From positions 5,879 to 69,878 of the forward strand of contig DASZOL010000112.1 in NCBI GenBank assembly GCA_035550795.1: DNA of 64,000 nucleotides. The letters are read 5' to 3'. Numbering within the stretch: position 1 is the stretch's first letter; each line of letters begins with the position of its first letter. Shown here piece by piece: positions 15,253 to 24,869 of the stretch. Below the pieces are notes generated by a model, which did not search any database, had not been told where the DNA came from, and saw only the letters and a list, made by a program, of their open reading frames with translations. Position numbers and translations under genes: made by a program. The stretch is from DASRDR01 sp035550795. Its GTDB lineage: Bacteria > Methylomirabilota > Methylomirabilia > Rokubacteriales > DASRDR01.

Positions 15253-17724
15253 CTACTGGATCAGGTAGACCAGCGTGAAGATCGCGATCCACACGACGTC
15301 GACGAAGTGCCAGTAGAGCCCGGCCATGTCCACGAGCGCCTCGTCCCGGGCGCCCAGGCGGCCGCGCGTCAGGAGGTACCACAGCGCCGACAGCCAGATC
15401 ACGCCCACGGTCACGTGAGCGCCGTGGAAGCCGACCATCACGTAGAAGGTGGCTGCGAAGAGGTTCGTCGTGAGCCCGAGCCCCTCGTGGACGAAGTGGT
15501 TGAACTCGTAGACCTGACCGGCCAGGAACACGGTCCCGAGGGCGGCCGTCGCCAGAAGCCAGCGCCGCGCGGCCCGCACGTCCCGTGCCTGGATGGCGGC
15601 GACGCCGAGGACCATGGTGAAGCTCGACATGAGAAGGACGAAGGTGCTCACGGTGATCAGGGGGACATTCAGGATGTCGTGCGGATAGGGGCCCTGCAGG
15701 CTCCGCCCCCGGTAGACCATGTAGGTGGAGATCAGGGTCCCGAAGAACAGACACTCGGAGCCGATGAACACCCAGATGCCGAGCTTCCGGTGGTCGAGGC
15801 CGGTCGCGCCGATGTGCGGGTCCGCGTGGTCCCCGACGGCACGCGCGCCGTGATCCGCCGCCGCCGGAACGAGCTCGGTCGCGAAGGCAAGGGCGGCGAG
15901 CAGGGTGAGGAGGCCTCCCACGATGACGACGCCCAGGTGGAGCAGCGCACCCGCGACCAGGACGATCATCGCGAGCGCTGTGAGCAAGGGCCAGCCGGAC
16001 GGCTGCGGCATGTGGATGGGGCCGGCCGGCGTCACGAGCGCGCGCAGGTCCGCGAGCCCAGGGCCGCGGGCGTCCGGGTGCTTGGCCTGCCAGAGCGCGT
16101 CACGCCGGAGGACGGTGGGGAGCGTCGCGAAGTTGTAGACCGGCGGCGGGGAGGGCAGCGCCCACTCGAGCGTCCGCCCGTCCCAGGGGTCCGGGCCGGC
16201 CGGAGCTCCCGTCCGGAGGCTCTTCGCCACGTTCGCGAGGAACACGAGCAGCGAGACCCCCTGGAGGCCGGCCCCGACGGTGCAGACCAGGTTCCAGAGG
16301 TCCCACCCGAGCCCGGGCGCGTAGGTGTAGATCCGGCGCGGCATGCCCATGAGCCCGAGGAAGTGCATGGGGAAGAAGGTCAGGTTGAACCCGATCAGCA
16401 TGAGCCAGAAGTGGAGCTGGCCGAGCCGGTCGTCGAGAAGGCGCCCCGTCATCTTCGGGAACCAGTAGTAGATCCCCGCGAAGAGCGCCAGGACCGTGCC
16501 GCCGAAGAGCACGTAGTGGAAGTGGGCGACCACGAAGTAGGAATCGGTCTGCTGGAGGTCGACCGGGGGGGAGGCGTGCATGATCCCCGAAAGGCCCCCG
16601 ATGGTGAACATCCCCACGAAGGCCGCCGCGAAGCAGAACGGCGCCTGGAACCGGAGCGAGCCGCCCCACATGGTCGACAGCCAGTTGAAGATCTTGATCC
16701 CGGTCGGGATGGCGATGAGCATCGACGTCAGCCCGAAGGCGGCGTCGGCGATCGGGCCCATGCCGACCGCGAACATGTGGTGGGCCCAGACGCCGAAGCC
16801 CAGGAAGCCGATCAGGGCCGTCGCGTAGACCATCGAGGGGTAGCCGAAGAGCGACTTCCGCGAGAAGGTCGGCAGCACCTCGGAGACGATGCCCATGGCG
16901 GGGAGGATCAGGATGTAGACCTCGGGGTGACCGAAGATCCAGAACAGGTGCTGCCAGAGGAGTGGTGAGCCCCCGCCGGCGGGGAGGTAGAACGGGGTCC
17001 CGAAGAAGCGGTCGAACATCAGGTAGATCAGGGCGACGGTGATCGGCGGGAACGCGAGGAGGATGAGGACGTTGGTGACGAGGGTCGTCCAGACGAAGAG
17101 CGGCAGCCGGAGGAACGTCATCCCCGGCGCCCGCAGGTTGAGGATTGTCACCAGGAAGTTCAGTGACGCCAGGATGCTCGACGTTCCGAGGAAGAGGAGG
17201 CCGAGCAGCCAGAAGTCGGAGTGAGGCCCGACCGAGAACGGCTTCGTCGTGAGCGGCGCATAGCCGAACCAGCCGGCGTCCGGTGCCGTCCCCACGAGCC
17301 AGCTCGCGTTCAGGAAGAGGCCGCCGAGCAGGAAGACCCAGTACGAGAACGCGTTGAGGCGGGGGAAGGCCACGTCCCGCGCGCCGATCATCAGGGGAAT
17401 GAGGTAGTTGAAGAAGGCGGCCGACAGCGGCATGAGCGCGAGGAACACCATGCTGGTGCCGTGCATGGTGAAGAGCTCGTTGTATCGCTGGGCGCCGATG
17501 ATCTGGCCGTCGGGCCGGGCGAGCTGGAGCCGGATCAGGAGGGCCTCCGCCCCGGCGATGAGAAAGAAGGCGAGCGCAGTCGCGCCGTAGAGAATGCCGA
17601 TCCGCTTGTGGTCGACGGTGGTGAGCCAGGACGCGAGACCTCCCGTGTCCTCGGCCGCCGCCGCGTGGGCGGCGACCGCGACCGATGCGGCGTGGTCCCC
17701 GGCCCCGTCAGCCCCGTTGGCCAT
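15253..17724 (-). CDS. ctaD: Fused cytochrome c oxidase subunits I and III
   Basis: This is one continuous 823-residue frame. The subunit I part has the haem and copper ligands in place: His88 (FTMHGTSM), His266 and Tyr270 (GHPEVY), His315/316 (WAHHM), and His401/403 (VAHFHYVLFGG). From about residue 620 the sequence becomes subunit III (HRKLGIWVFIGSECLFFG, later FHGAHVTVGVIWL and YWHFVDVVWI). It is the proton-pumping core that reduces O2 to water. I/III fusions are known in caa3 oxidases such as that of Thermus. The gene starts 2 bp after the subunit II stop. The Ala/His-rich first 25 residues are unusual. Confidence 0.95.
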   Translation of the reverse strand: MANGADGAGDHAASVAVAAHAAAAEDTGGLASWLTTVDHKRIGILYGATALAFFLIAGAEALLIRLQLARPDGQIIGAQRYNELFTMHGTSMVFLALMPLSAAFFNYLIPLMIGARDVAFPRLNAFSYWVFLLGGLFLNASWLVGTAPDAGWFGYAPLTTKPFSVGPHSDFWLLGLLFLGTSSILASLNFLVTILNLRAPGMTFLRLPLFVWTTLVTNVLILLAFPPITVALIYLMFDRFFGTPFYLPAGGGSPLLWQHLFWIFGHPEVYILILPAMGIVSEVLPTFSRKSLFGYPSMVYATALIGFLGFGVWAHHMFAVGMGPIADAAFGLTSMLIAIPTGIKIFNWLSTMWGGSLRFQAPFCFAAAFVGMFTIGGLSGIMHASPPVDLQQTDSYFVVAHFHYVLFGGTVLALFAGIYYWFPKMTGRLLDDRLGQLHFWLMLIGFNLTFFPMHFLGLMGMPRRIYTYAPGLGWDLWNLVCTVGAGLQGVSLLVFLANVAKSLRTGAPAGPDPWDGRTLEWALPSPPPVYNFATLPTVLRRDALWQAKHPDARGPGLADLRALVTPAGPIHMPQPSGWPLLTALAMIVLVAGALLHLGVVIVGGLLTLLAALAFATELVPAAADHGARAVGDHADPHIGATGLDHRKLGIWVFIGSECLFFGTLISTYMVYRGRSLQGPYPHDILNVPLITVSTFVLLMSSFTMVLGVAAIQARDVRAARRWLLATAALGTVFLAGQVYEFNHFVHEGLGLTTNLFAATFYVMVGFHGAHVTVGVIWLSALWYLLTRGRLGARDEALVDMAGLYWHFVDVVWIAIFTLVYLIQ

Positions 17725-17726
17725 GG

Positions 17727-18758
17727 CTACCGCAGGCTCTGGAGGTAGGCGACCAGGGCCGTCACCTCGGGATCCGAGAGCTGCTGCTCGGGCATCAGCG
17801 AGCCGGGCTTCACCGCCGGGGCGTGCCGGACCCACCGCGCCAGGTTCTCCGGCGTGTTGCGGAGGATGCCGCCCGCGATCGTCTTGCGAGAGCCGAGGTG
17901 CGTGAGGTCGGGGCCGATCCCGCCGCCGGACACGCCGCGCACGGTGTGACACCCGACGCACGTGCTGGTCCGGTAGACCTGGAGCCCCGCGGCGGCCGGC
18001 GACCCGTCGGGCGGGGCCAGGGCAGGCTCCTTCTGCACGGCCGCCCAGGCGGCGAAGGCCTCCGGCGTCTGGACGACGGCGAGGTGGCGCATGTTGGCGT
18101 GCGACGTGCCGCAGAACTCGGCGCACTGGCCGTAGTATTCGCCCGGCGTGTCCGCGGTCAGGGTGATGCGCGTGACGCTCCCGGGGATCGCGTCGCGCTT
18201 GCCCCCGAGCTGCGGAACCCAGAAGCTGTGAATGACGTCGGTGCTTGCGATCTCCAGGGTCACCGGTCGGCCGGCCGGGAGATGGAGGTCGCTCGCGGTG
18301 GTGATCCCGAGGTCCGGGTACTGGAACTCCCACCACCACTGGTGCCCGACCACCTTCACGCGGAGCGCATCCTTCACGGGCACGGCCTGGGTGCGGAAGA
18401 TCGCCGCGACCGTGGGGAAGGCAATGAAGGTGAGGATCACTGCCGGGATGAGCGTCCACGCGAGCTCGAGGATCGCATTGCCGCGCACCTGGCGGGGAAT
18501 CACCTTGGGATCGCGCTCGCGGAACTTGAAGACCGCGATGAGGAGGAGCGCCTGCACCACGAGGAAGATCCCGGTGTCCCACCGGAGGATCTGGAGGAAA
18601 ATCCGGTGGGACGTCCAGCCGAAGTCGGACCGCGGTGTGAGCGTCGTGGCGGGCGAGTCGAGCAACCCGCAGCCGGCCAGCGCCAGTCCGAGTGCGCCCG
18701 CCCCGAGTCCTACGGCCCGGGTGGACCACGCGCGCCGGAGCGACGGTCTCGATTCCAT
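17727..18758 (-). CDS. ctaC: Cytochrome c oxidase subunit II with C-terminal cytochrome c domain (caa3 type)
   Basis: The 343-residue protein starts with a lipoprotein signal (GLALAGC, good lipobox). Two membrane helices follow, then the cupredoxin domain with the tryptophan-rich GHQWWWEFQYP and the CuA site GQCAEFCGTSHANM. A cytochrome c domain with CVGCH and a late Met (SLMPEQ) completes it, so an attached haem c feeds CuA. This is the first gene of the oxidase operon and is followed after 2 bp by the fused I/III subunit. No strong SD is seen before the ATG. Confidence 0.94.
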   Translation of the reverse strand: MESRPSLRRAWSTRAVGLGAGALGLALAGCGLLDSPATTLTPRSDFGWTSHRIFLQILRWDTGIFLVVQALLLIAVFKFRERDPKVIPRQVRGNAILELAWTLIPAVILTFIAFPTVAAIFRTQAVPVKDALRVKVVGHQWWWEFQYPDLGITTASDLHLPAGRPVTLEIASTDVIHSFWVPQLGGKRDAIPGSVTRITLTADTPGEYYGQCAEFCGTSHANMRHLAVVQTPEAFAAWAAVQKEPALAPPDGSPAAAGLQVYRTSTCVGCHTVRGVSGGGIGPDLTHLGSRKTIAGGILRNTPENLARWVRHAPAVKPGSLMPEQQLSDPEVTALVAYLQSLR

Positions 18759-19116
18759 CAAGAGGTGGTCGACGGGGACCCGATCACCACGCGCCGGACA
18801 CCAGCCTAGCGCAAACGCGCCGGGCCTGCCAGGGTGCGAGGGGCGCGGGGGGCGCCTGGGTGCGAGGCGCCGTGCTCGTGGGGCAGACGCGAGCCGGGGG
18901 GAACCGCCGCTGGCGTCGCCGGCGCAGCGATCCGGGTCGGACCGGATGCCGACCGGGATCCTGCGCGGATCGCGGTCCCCGCGGGGCGAGAGGACAGGTC
19001 GAGGCGCGCGTCGCCCGGTCGCGCCGGACGTCGCGTCGTGGTCCGCTGCCAGGTCATGCGGTAGACTCGACACGAGTGCACATCGCGACGCCAGGGTCGT
19101 TCAGGGAGGAGCGGAC
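18759..19116. other. 358-bp gene-free divergent region
   Basis: This stretch separates the minus-strand oxidase operon from the plus-strand methyltransferase gene and should hold promoters for both. I find no convincing -35/-10 pair and no coding frame with recognisable protein character. Its extreme GC content leaves open frames that look like arginine/proline noise. Confidence 0.5.
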
Positions 19117-19950
19117 ATGCCGGCTCGGGTCGAGGGCAGGAGCCCTGCCCGGTTGCGCGAGCACTACGAGGTCGAGAGGGAGCTGGCGGATCGCCTGCGG
19201 CACGCGACGCGAGAGCAGCGTCGCACGCTGTATCGTTCCGTCTACGATGAGCTGTACCAGCGAGTGCCGCATCATCCGCAGCTCACTCGCAAGGCCTCCC
19301 CCGAGCTCACCCGCGCGCTCCTGGTTCCCAAGCTCAGGATCCTGCGGCCGTACCTGCGGCCCGACATCACCCTTCTCGAGATCGGGCCGGGCGATTGCGC
19401 CCTCTCGACGGTGCTCGCGGCGCAGGTGCGGCAGGTATACGGCCTCGACGTGTCGGAGGAGATTACCCAGCGCATGTCGCTCCCGTCCAATTTCAAGCTG
19501 ATCCTGTCGGACGGCACGAGCGTGCCGCTGCCGCCCGACAGCGTGGACGTCGCCTTCAGCGATCAGCTCATGGAGCACCTCCACCCGGACGACGCGGTGG
19601 AGCAGCTCGAGGGGATCTGGCGCGCACTCCGCCCGGGTGGGGTGTACATCTGCCTCACCCCGAACCGCCTCAACGGTCCCCACGACGTCTCGCAGCACTT
19701 CGACCCAGTCGCCACGGGGTTTCACCTGAAGGAGTACACGGTCGGTGAGCTGCGGCGCCTGTTCCGGAAGGTGGGGTTCCGCAAGGTCCACGTCCTGCTC
19801 GGCCGACAGGGGCTCTGCGTGCGGGCGCCGATCGCGCCGGTGCTGGCCGGCGAGGCGGTCCTGGGCCTAGTGCCCCCGAGGCTCAGGCGGGTGCTCGGGC
19901 GAACCGTGGGCCGCGTCTTCCTCGGCATCCGTCTGGTGGGCACGAAGTAG
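19117..19950 (+). CDS. SAM-dependent class I methyltransferase
   Basis: The protein has about 277 residues. Motif I is TLLEIGPGDCALS (residues about 88-100), followed by VYGLDVSEE, then VDVAFSDQLMEHLHPDD and LRPGGVYICLTPN, the Methyltransf_11 layout. The N-terminal about 80 residues are Arg/Leu-rich and helical and may recognise the substrate. GGGAGGAG precedes the ATG. The motif NRLNGPHDVS after the fold resembles methyltransferases of glycan or lipid pathways, but no such genes adjoin it. Confidence 0.87.
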   Translation: MPARVEGRSPARLREHYEVERELADRLRHATREQRRTLYRSVYDELYQRVPHHPQLTRKASPELTRALLVPKLRILRPYLRPDITLLEIGPGDCALSTVLAAQVRQVYGLDVSEEITQRMSLPSNFKLILSDGTSVPLPPDSVDVAFSDQLMEHLHPDDAVEQLEGIWRALRPGGVYICLTPNRLNGPHDVSQHFDPVATGFHLKEYTVGELRRLFRKVGFRKVHVLLGRQGLCVRAPIAPVLAGEAVLGLVPPRLRRVLGRTVGRVFLGIRLVGTK

Positions 19951-20059
19951 CGGCGAGACATCCACACCCTCGCATCACGGTGACTCCCAGGAGCTCGAAG
20001 TGCGCACCGGCAGGGTCGGGCGCTGGATCTGGCCAGGCGCCGCCTCCGGAAGCGAGTGC

Positions 20060-20821
20060 TCAGATGTGGGTCAGGACCTTCTCGATAAAGCTGCGGGTTC
20101 GGGCCTCCCGGGCGCCGCCGAAGATGGTCGACGGAGGGCCCTCCTCCAGGATCATTCCCTCGTCCATGAAGACGACCCTGTCAGCGACCTTGTGGGCGAA
20201 TCCCATCTCGTGGGTGACGACCACCATCGTCATGCCATCGCCGGCGAGGCCCCGCATCACGCTCAGCACCTCGTGAATGAGCTCGGGGTCCAGGGCCGAC
20301 GTTACCTCGTCGAACAGCATGATCTTGGGCTCGAGAGCCAGGGCCCGTGCGATGGCGACCCGCTGCTTCTGGCCGCCGGAGAGCTTGTCCGGATACGCGA
20401 GCGCCTTGTCATCGAGCCCAACCTTGGCGAGAAGGCGCTCGGCGCGCGCGTGTGCCTCCGCCTCCGCGACGGCAAGCGTGCGCATCGGGGCGAGCATGAT
20501 GTTGCGCCGAACGGTGAGGTGCGGGAAGAGGCTGAACTGTTGGAAGACCATGCCCATGGTCCGCTGAATGCGGCGGAACTCGGCGGTCCGCCGGAGGGGG
20601 CCGTGGTCACGCCCTTCGCGCCGGAAGAACAGCTTGCCGTCGATGTGCACCTCGCCGGATTCCGGCGTCTCAAGCCCGATCAGGCAGCGGAGCAGCGTGC
20701 TCTTCCCCGAGCCGCTCGGGCCGATGACCACGACGACCTCGCCCGGCTGAACGTCCAGGCTCACGTTCCGAAGGACTTCGACAGTGCCGAACCGCTTCCC
20801 GAGGTGACGGGCGACGATCAT
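20060..20821 (-). CDS. Polar amino acid ABC transporter ATPase (GlnQ-like)
   Basis: The protein has about 253 residues and a complete ATPase core: Walker A GPSGSGKS, Q-loop MVFQQFSLFPH, signature LSGGQKQR, Walker B IMLFDEVTSALD and the switch His in VVVTHEMGF. The GFAHKVADRVVFMDEG ending is typical of GlnQ/HisP-type ATPases. The ATG at 20821 lies 7 bp after the permease stop. An earlier ATG at 20875 would overlap the permease by 47 bp. It forms an importer with the permease and receptor encoded upstream. Confidence 0.93.
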   Translation of the reverse strand: MIVARHLGKRFGTVEVLRNVSLDVQPGEVVVVIGPSGSGKSTLLRCLIGLETPESGEVHIDGKLFFRREGRDHGPLRRTAEFRRIQRTMGMVFQQFSLFPHLTVRRNIMLAPMRTLAVAEAEAHARAERLLAKVGLDDKALAYPDKLSGGQKQRVAIARALALEPKIMLFDEVTSALDPELIHEVLSVMRGLAGDGMTMVVVTHEMGFAHKVADRVVFMDEGMILEEGPPSTIFGGAREARTRSFIEKVLTHI

Positions 20822-20828
20822 GGGCTCT

Positions 20829-21497
20829 TCAGTGGCGGGCTCGGGCAAGACGGAGCTCGAGAACTCGCGTGGCAATGGTGCAGGGGAAGGCCAGCACGAA
20901 ATACATCATTGCCGCCACGGTGAGGATCTCGATCGGACGGTATGTCTCGGTCGCGACGACCCGCGCCTGGTACATCAGGTCGGCAACCCCGAGCGTCGAG
21001 ACGAGAGCGGTGTCCTTGAAGAGGCTGATGCTCTGCGATAGCACCACCGGGATGATGATGCGGAAGGCCTGGGGCAGGATCACGTAACGCATCTTGTCGG
21101 AGTACGAGAGACCCAGGATGTCGGCGGACTCGGCCTGATCCCGGGGAATGGCCTGGATCCCGGCACGGATGGCTTCCCCGTAAAAGGCGGCGACGTTGAG
21201 CGTCAGCGCCAGGATGATGGAGGCGACGCTGGGCAACTCGATCCCGAGGACGATGGGCAGGCAGTAGTACACCCAGACGAGCTGGACCAACGCCGGGGTG
21301 CCCCGGAAGAACTCGATGTAGGCGGCCACCGGCTTGTTGATCAGCGGGTTCCGGGCGAGGCGGCCCGCGGCCACAAAGATGGCCAGGAGGAACCCCAGCA
21401 CGATGACGGCCACCGTGATGAAGAGCGTTAGCTGCAGGCCCTTGACCAGCGCGGGCATGGCGCGGGGGACGATCCACCAGGCCCACTCGTACGACAT
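20829..21497 (-). CDS. Polar amino acid ABC transporter permease (HisM/GlnP-like)
   Basis: The 222-residue protein has about five helices. The amino-acid-importer signature FFRGTPALVQLVWVYY is followed by the EAA-like loop EAIRAGIQAIPRDQAESADILGLS that contacts the ATPase, and LPQAFRIIIP. Only one permease gene is present, so it would act as a homodimer. It lies between the receptor gene (115 bp upstream) and the ATPase gene. Confidence 0.92.
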   Translation of the reverse strand: MSYEWAWWIVPRAMPALVKGLQLTLFITVAVIVLGFLLAIFVAAGRLARNPLINKPVAAYIEFFRGTPALVQLVWVYYCLPIVLGIELPSVASIILALTLNVAAFYGEAIRAGIQAIPRDQAESADILGLSYSDKMRYVILPQAFRIIIPVVLSQSISLFKDTALVSTLGVADLMYQARVVATETYRPIEILTVAAMMYFVLAFPCTIATRVLELRLARARH

Positions 21498-21612
21498 TCG
21501 CGTATGGTCCTCACCTCGCGGGCCGCTGGGCCCCATACCTCCTGCCCGGCCGCTCAGGCGCGGACGATCCGACGGGCCTCCGGGGCGGCGACGCGATCAG
21601 GCTACGGTCAGC

Positions 21613-22428
21613 TCACTTCGTGAAGTCGGCGGGATTCGGCAGCCCGTACTTGGCCTGGGCGGCCTTCAGCTTTCCAGTGTTCGCGTAGTTCTCGACCATG
21701 ATGTCCAGCGCTTGGAGGTCGTCGTAGACGTAGCCTTTCCGAATAGCGAAGGCGGTGCCCTCAAGGTTGATCACCGGTGAGGGGATGATCAGCCGAAACT
21801 GCTTGTTCGTCTGCGCGAACTTGGCGTTGCCGGAGATGTCGTCGAAGAACGCCGCGACGCGGCCCGACTGCGCGGCGATGCGGGCCTCATTCTGGTCCGG
21901 GAGCCGGACGATCTCCAAAGCCTTGGCCACGCGCGAGAGCGCCTTGTCCTCCGCGGTACCCATCATCACGGCCACCTTCACACCCTTCCGGTCAAGCTCC
22001 TCCCACGTTCGGGCCTTGACCTTCTCGCGCTGCACGGCGAACGTTCCCTCGACGTTCATGTAGGGAATGGAGAAGGTGACGGCAATGGCGCGAGCGGGGC
22101 GCCGGTTGAGCGCGGCGGCGACGTCGTATTTCCCGGCCTGCAGGCCGGCAATCATGGCGTCCCAGCTCGTGTCAACGGCCACGTGCTTGACAGCGAGCTC
22201 CTGCGCCCACTCCTCCATGATGTCGACCGCGATCCCCTTCCACTGTCCCGAGGTCGAGTCCTTGAACGAGTGGGGGTCGGCCGTCGCGTATCCGACGCGC
22301 AGTTCGCCCCGTTGCTGGATCTCCTTGAGGAGCGATTTGCGCTCCTGCGCCGGGGCGGGTGCCACCAGAAGCGCGAGGGCCGCCACTACGCTGATGAAGC
22401 ACGAGAACGCGAGCGGGATCCGACGCAT
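21613..22428 (-). CDS. Polar amino acid ABC transporter periplasmic receptor (SBP family 3)
   Basis: The 271-residue protein has a signal peptide (RRIPLAFSCFISVVAALALL, cleaved near PAPAQ), then LKEIQQRGELRVGYATADP, the family-3 opening, and WKGIAVDIMEEWAQELAVK. Later blocks are WDAMIAGLQAGKYDVAAAL and VAVMMGTAEDKAL. GAGGAGGAA precedes the ATG. It is the first gene of a receptor-permease-ATPase operon with its own promoter at 22608-22636. Ligand specificity within amino acids cannot be read from the sequence. Confidence 0.92.
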   Translation of the reverse strand: MRRIPLAFSCFISVVAALALLVAPAPAQERKSLLKEIQQRGELRVGYATADPHSFKDSTSGQWKGIAVDIMEEWAQELAVKHVAVDTSWDAMIAGLQAGKYDVAAALNRRPARAIAVTFSIPYMNVEGTFAVQREKVKARTWEELDRKGVKVAVMMGTAEDKALSRVAKALEIVRLPDQNEARIAAQSGRVAAFFDDISGNAKFAQTNKQFRLIIPSPVINLEGTAFAIRKGYVYDDLQALDIMVENYANTGKLKAAQAKYGLPNPADFTK

Positions 22429-22607
22429 GGCCTTCCTCCTCGGGCCGGCGTGGAGCCGGGACGTGATCGCGACGCGAGGCTGCGGCGGGAGGGCCGAGAC
22501 GGGCGGGCTCACGCGAAGTCGCGCGGGGCGAGGAGACGTCGGGGCGTCACGACAGCCGCTCTCCGGGGCATGAGGTCCACGACATTCGTCCACGGCGGAC
22601 GGCCCCT

Positions 22608-22636
22608 ATTACGATATGGACCCTGTGACCTGTCAA
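22608..22636 (-). promoter_or_regulatory. sigma70-like promoter for the amino acid ABC operon
   Basis: On the minus strand a consensus TTGACA (22631-22636) lies 17 bp before CGTAAT (22608-22613). Transcription would start near 22601, giving a leader of about 170 nt before the receptor gene. Confidence 0.6.
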
Positions 22637-22710
22637 CCCGCTGAGCCGACCCCCGAGCGCCCGCCCGGTCCCGGCCTTCAGTCCGGCCGGCGGAGCGGGC
22701 GAGGAGCGCG

Positions 22711-23841
22711 ATGATCATCGACGGCCACGCGTACTGCTTTCCCCCGCTGGGCGACGTGAACGGCTTCCCTTCGGTGCGCCAGCACCTCCGCTATGTGCAG
22801 CGGGAGATGGCCGACCACCATCAACCGGTGTGGCGACTCGCGGACCGCGCCCCCGGCGACAACTCCATGCTGGCCGATCCGGCCGACCGCACGCTGGCGG
22901 GCCTGCGGGAAGTCGGCTTCGAGGCCGGCGGCTACGGACGCTTCGTCTGGACCGCGGAGGGTCAGCGATACGCGAAGCAGTACCTCCCGCCCTATCTCAC
23001 CGACCTCTCCCATTCCTCGGAGATGCTGGTGGCCCAGATGGATTACACGGGGGTCGACTGGGCGGTGCTCCACACCGACCACGTCATGGGCCGCCTTACC
23101 GACTACCTGGCCGGGTGCGTCCGGCGACACCCGACCCGGCTGCTAGCTCTCGCGCACCTTCCGGAGTGGGAGATCGAGCGGGACGCCGACGCGGCAGCCG
23201 TGGAGCTCGACCGGGCCTACGGGCTCGGGCTCCACGGCTACCAGTTCGTCGTGACGAGTCGGTATCGGCACGGCGTCACGGCATCCTGGGATGGCCCGGA
23301 CCTCCGCCCCTTCTGGGACCACGTCGCACGCCTCGGCCGGCCGGTCTTCTTCACGCTGACCCCGTGGCCGCGGCTGACCATCGGCGACTACCTCGGGCAG
23401 CTGCGCACCTGGCGGGGATGGCTCGAGCGGTACCCCGCTGTTCCCGCTGTCCTTACCCACGGCTTCCCATGGAGGCTCTTCGTCGAAGGTCGCCGGCTCC
23501 GGCTGCCAGGCGGGCTGCTCGAGCCGTTCGCGGCGCCGTCGGCGCGGCTGCAGCTGCTCTTCCACATCAGCCTCGGCAACGTCTGGGAGTACCCGTACCG
23601 CGAGCTCCACACGGCGATCGCCCAGTTGGTCGACGCGCTCGGATCCGATCGCCTGATGTGGGGCACGGACATGCCGAACGTCGAGCGCCACTGCACCTAC
23701 CGCCAGACGCTGGAGACGTTCACCGTCCACTGCGAGGGCCTGATCGCCGCCGGCGACATCGCGAACATCGTGGGCGGCACGGCCGCGCGCCTCTTCGGCC
23801 TTGACCGGCCACTCCCCATGGCGCCGAGAAGGTCATCTTGA
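22711..23841 (+). CDS. Amidohydrolase family (amidohydrolase_2) protein
   Basis: The 376-residue protein begins MIIDGHAYCFPP, in which the usual D-x-H metal motif of the TIM-barrel amidohydrolases appears as DGHAY, with only one of the two expected ligands obvious. Later blocks are HGYQFVV, AVLTHGFPW and, near the C-terminus, LMWGTDMPNVER, which carries the catalytic Asp of the ACMSD/amidohydrolase_2 group. Such enzymes decarboxylate or hydrolyse aromatic and cyclic acids. The divergent start region holds the amino acid transporter promoter. Substrate unknown. Confidence 0.85.
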   Translation: MIIDGHAYCFPPLGDVNGFPSVRQHLRYVQREMADHHQPVWRLADRAPGDNSMLADPADRTLAGLREVGFEAGGYGRFVWTAEGQRYAKQYLPPYLTDLSHSSEMLVAQMDYTGVDWAVLHTDHVMGRLTDYLAGCVRRHPTRLLALAHLPEWEIERDADAAAVELDRAYGLGLHGYQFVVTSRYRHGVTASWDGPDLRPFWDHVARLGRPVFFTLTPWPRLTIGDYLGQLRTWRGWLERYPAVPAVLTHGFPWRLFVEGRRLRLPGGLLEPFAAPSARLQLLFHISLGNVWEYPYRELHTAIAQLVDALGSDRLMWGTDMPNVERHCTYRQTLETFTVHCEGLIAAGDIANIVGGTAARLFGLDRPLPMAPRRSS

Positions 23842-23902
23842 CGCGATGAGACGCCACACGCCCGGGGCCGGGCTCTTCGCGCTCCGCGCGCCGGAGCGAG
23901 CG

Positions 23903-24745
23903 TCAGTGCATGATGGCGCCGCCGGCCAGGTTGATGGCTTGCCCGGTAACGTACGCGGCGGCGTCCGAGCCAAGGAAGGCGGCCAGCTCCGCGACGTCCG
24001 CGGGGGTGGCCACCCGCTGGAGCGGGATCTGGGCGGCCCGCTCGCGGAGGGCCTTCGCGCGGAGCGCCTCGTCGTAGCTTCCGTCGGGCCGCCGGCCGAG
24101 GAAGTCGAGCCGATCGGTGTCGGCCGATCCGGGGCAGATCGCGTTCACCGTGATGCCGTGGGGCGCGAGCTCCATGGCCAGCGCTTGCGTGAATCCGATC
24201 ACCCCGAACTTGGACGCGCAGTACGCGGCGAGGCGCGCGTAGCCGACCTTGCCGCAGTTCGAGGACATGTTGATGATCCGGCCCGGCGTGCCCCGCGCCA
24301 CCATGAGGCCGGCGACCGCCTTGCTGCAGAGGTACGTGCCAGTGAGGTTGGTCTCGAGGACCTGGTGCCACGCCTCCTCCGGGAGCTCGACCACCGGCAC
24401 GCGGTCAGCCCCGGGCGGAGCCGCGGCGTTGTTGACGAGGATGTCGATTCGCCCGAAGGTCCGGTCGGCCAGGTCGACGGCCCGGTGGATCTGATCGGGC
24501 GCGCGCACGTCGACCAGGGCGGTGACGGCCTGGCGGCCGCTGGCGCGGATCTCGTCGGCGACCGCCTCGATCCCGCGCCAGCCGGTCCCGGGCTTCCTGG
24601 CGACGACGCGGGTGCCGGCCGGCGCGATGTCGGTGAGAACCAGGTCGGCCCCCTCGGCCGCGAGCCGGCGTGCGATCGCCCGACCGAAGGCGCGCTCGCC
24701 GCCGCTCCCGGTCACCATGGCCACCTTGCCGTCGAGCCGTCCCAT
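23903..24745 (-). CDS. Short-chain dehydrogenase/reductase
   Basis: The 280-residue protein has the SDR cofactor loop VTGSGGERAFGRAIA (a longer variant of TGxxxGxG), NNAAAPPG, and the catalytic Ser/Tyr/Lys as NMSSN and YCASK. It ends with TGQAINLAGG, as usual for classical SDRs. An insertion after the second strand (about residues 42-58, TRVVARKPGTGWRGI) lengthens the fold. It is likely an NAD(P)-dependent alcohol or ketone oxidoreductase. The gene converges with the amidohydrolase gene. A metabolic link to it is possible but not shown. Confidence 0.9.
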   Translation of the reverse strand: MGRLDGKVAMVTGSGGERAFGRAIARRLAAEGADLVLTDIAPAGTRVVARKPGTGWRGIEAVADEIRASGRQAVTALVDVRAPDQIHRAVDLADRTFGRIDILVNNAAAPPGADRVPVVELPEEAWHQVLETNLTGTYLCSKAVAGLMVARGTPGRIINMSSNCGKVGYARLAAYCASKFGVIGFTQALAMELAPHGITVNAICPGSADTDRLDFLGRRPDGSYDEALRAKALRERAAQIPLQRVATPADVAELAAFLGSDAAAYVTGQAINLAGGAIMH

Positions 24746-24869
24746 CCAGGACCTCCTGCTCCGCTTCGGGCGCTACCGGAGCGGGCCATCATACCGTGGG
24801 CCGGCTGTGGTACGCTCGCCCCGGACGCGCGGCGCTGTGACGATGGGCGCGGGCGCGGGGAGACGCGGA

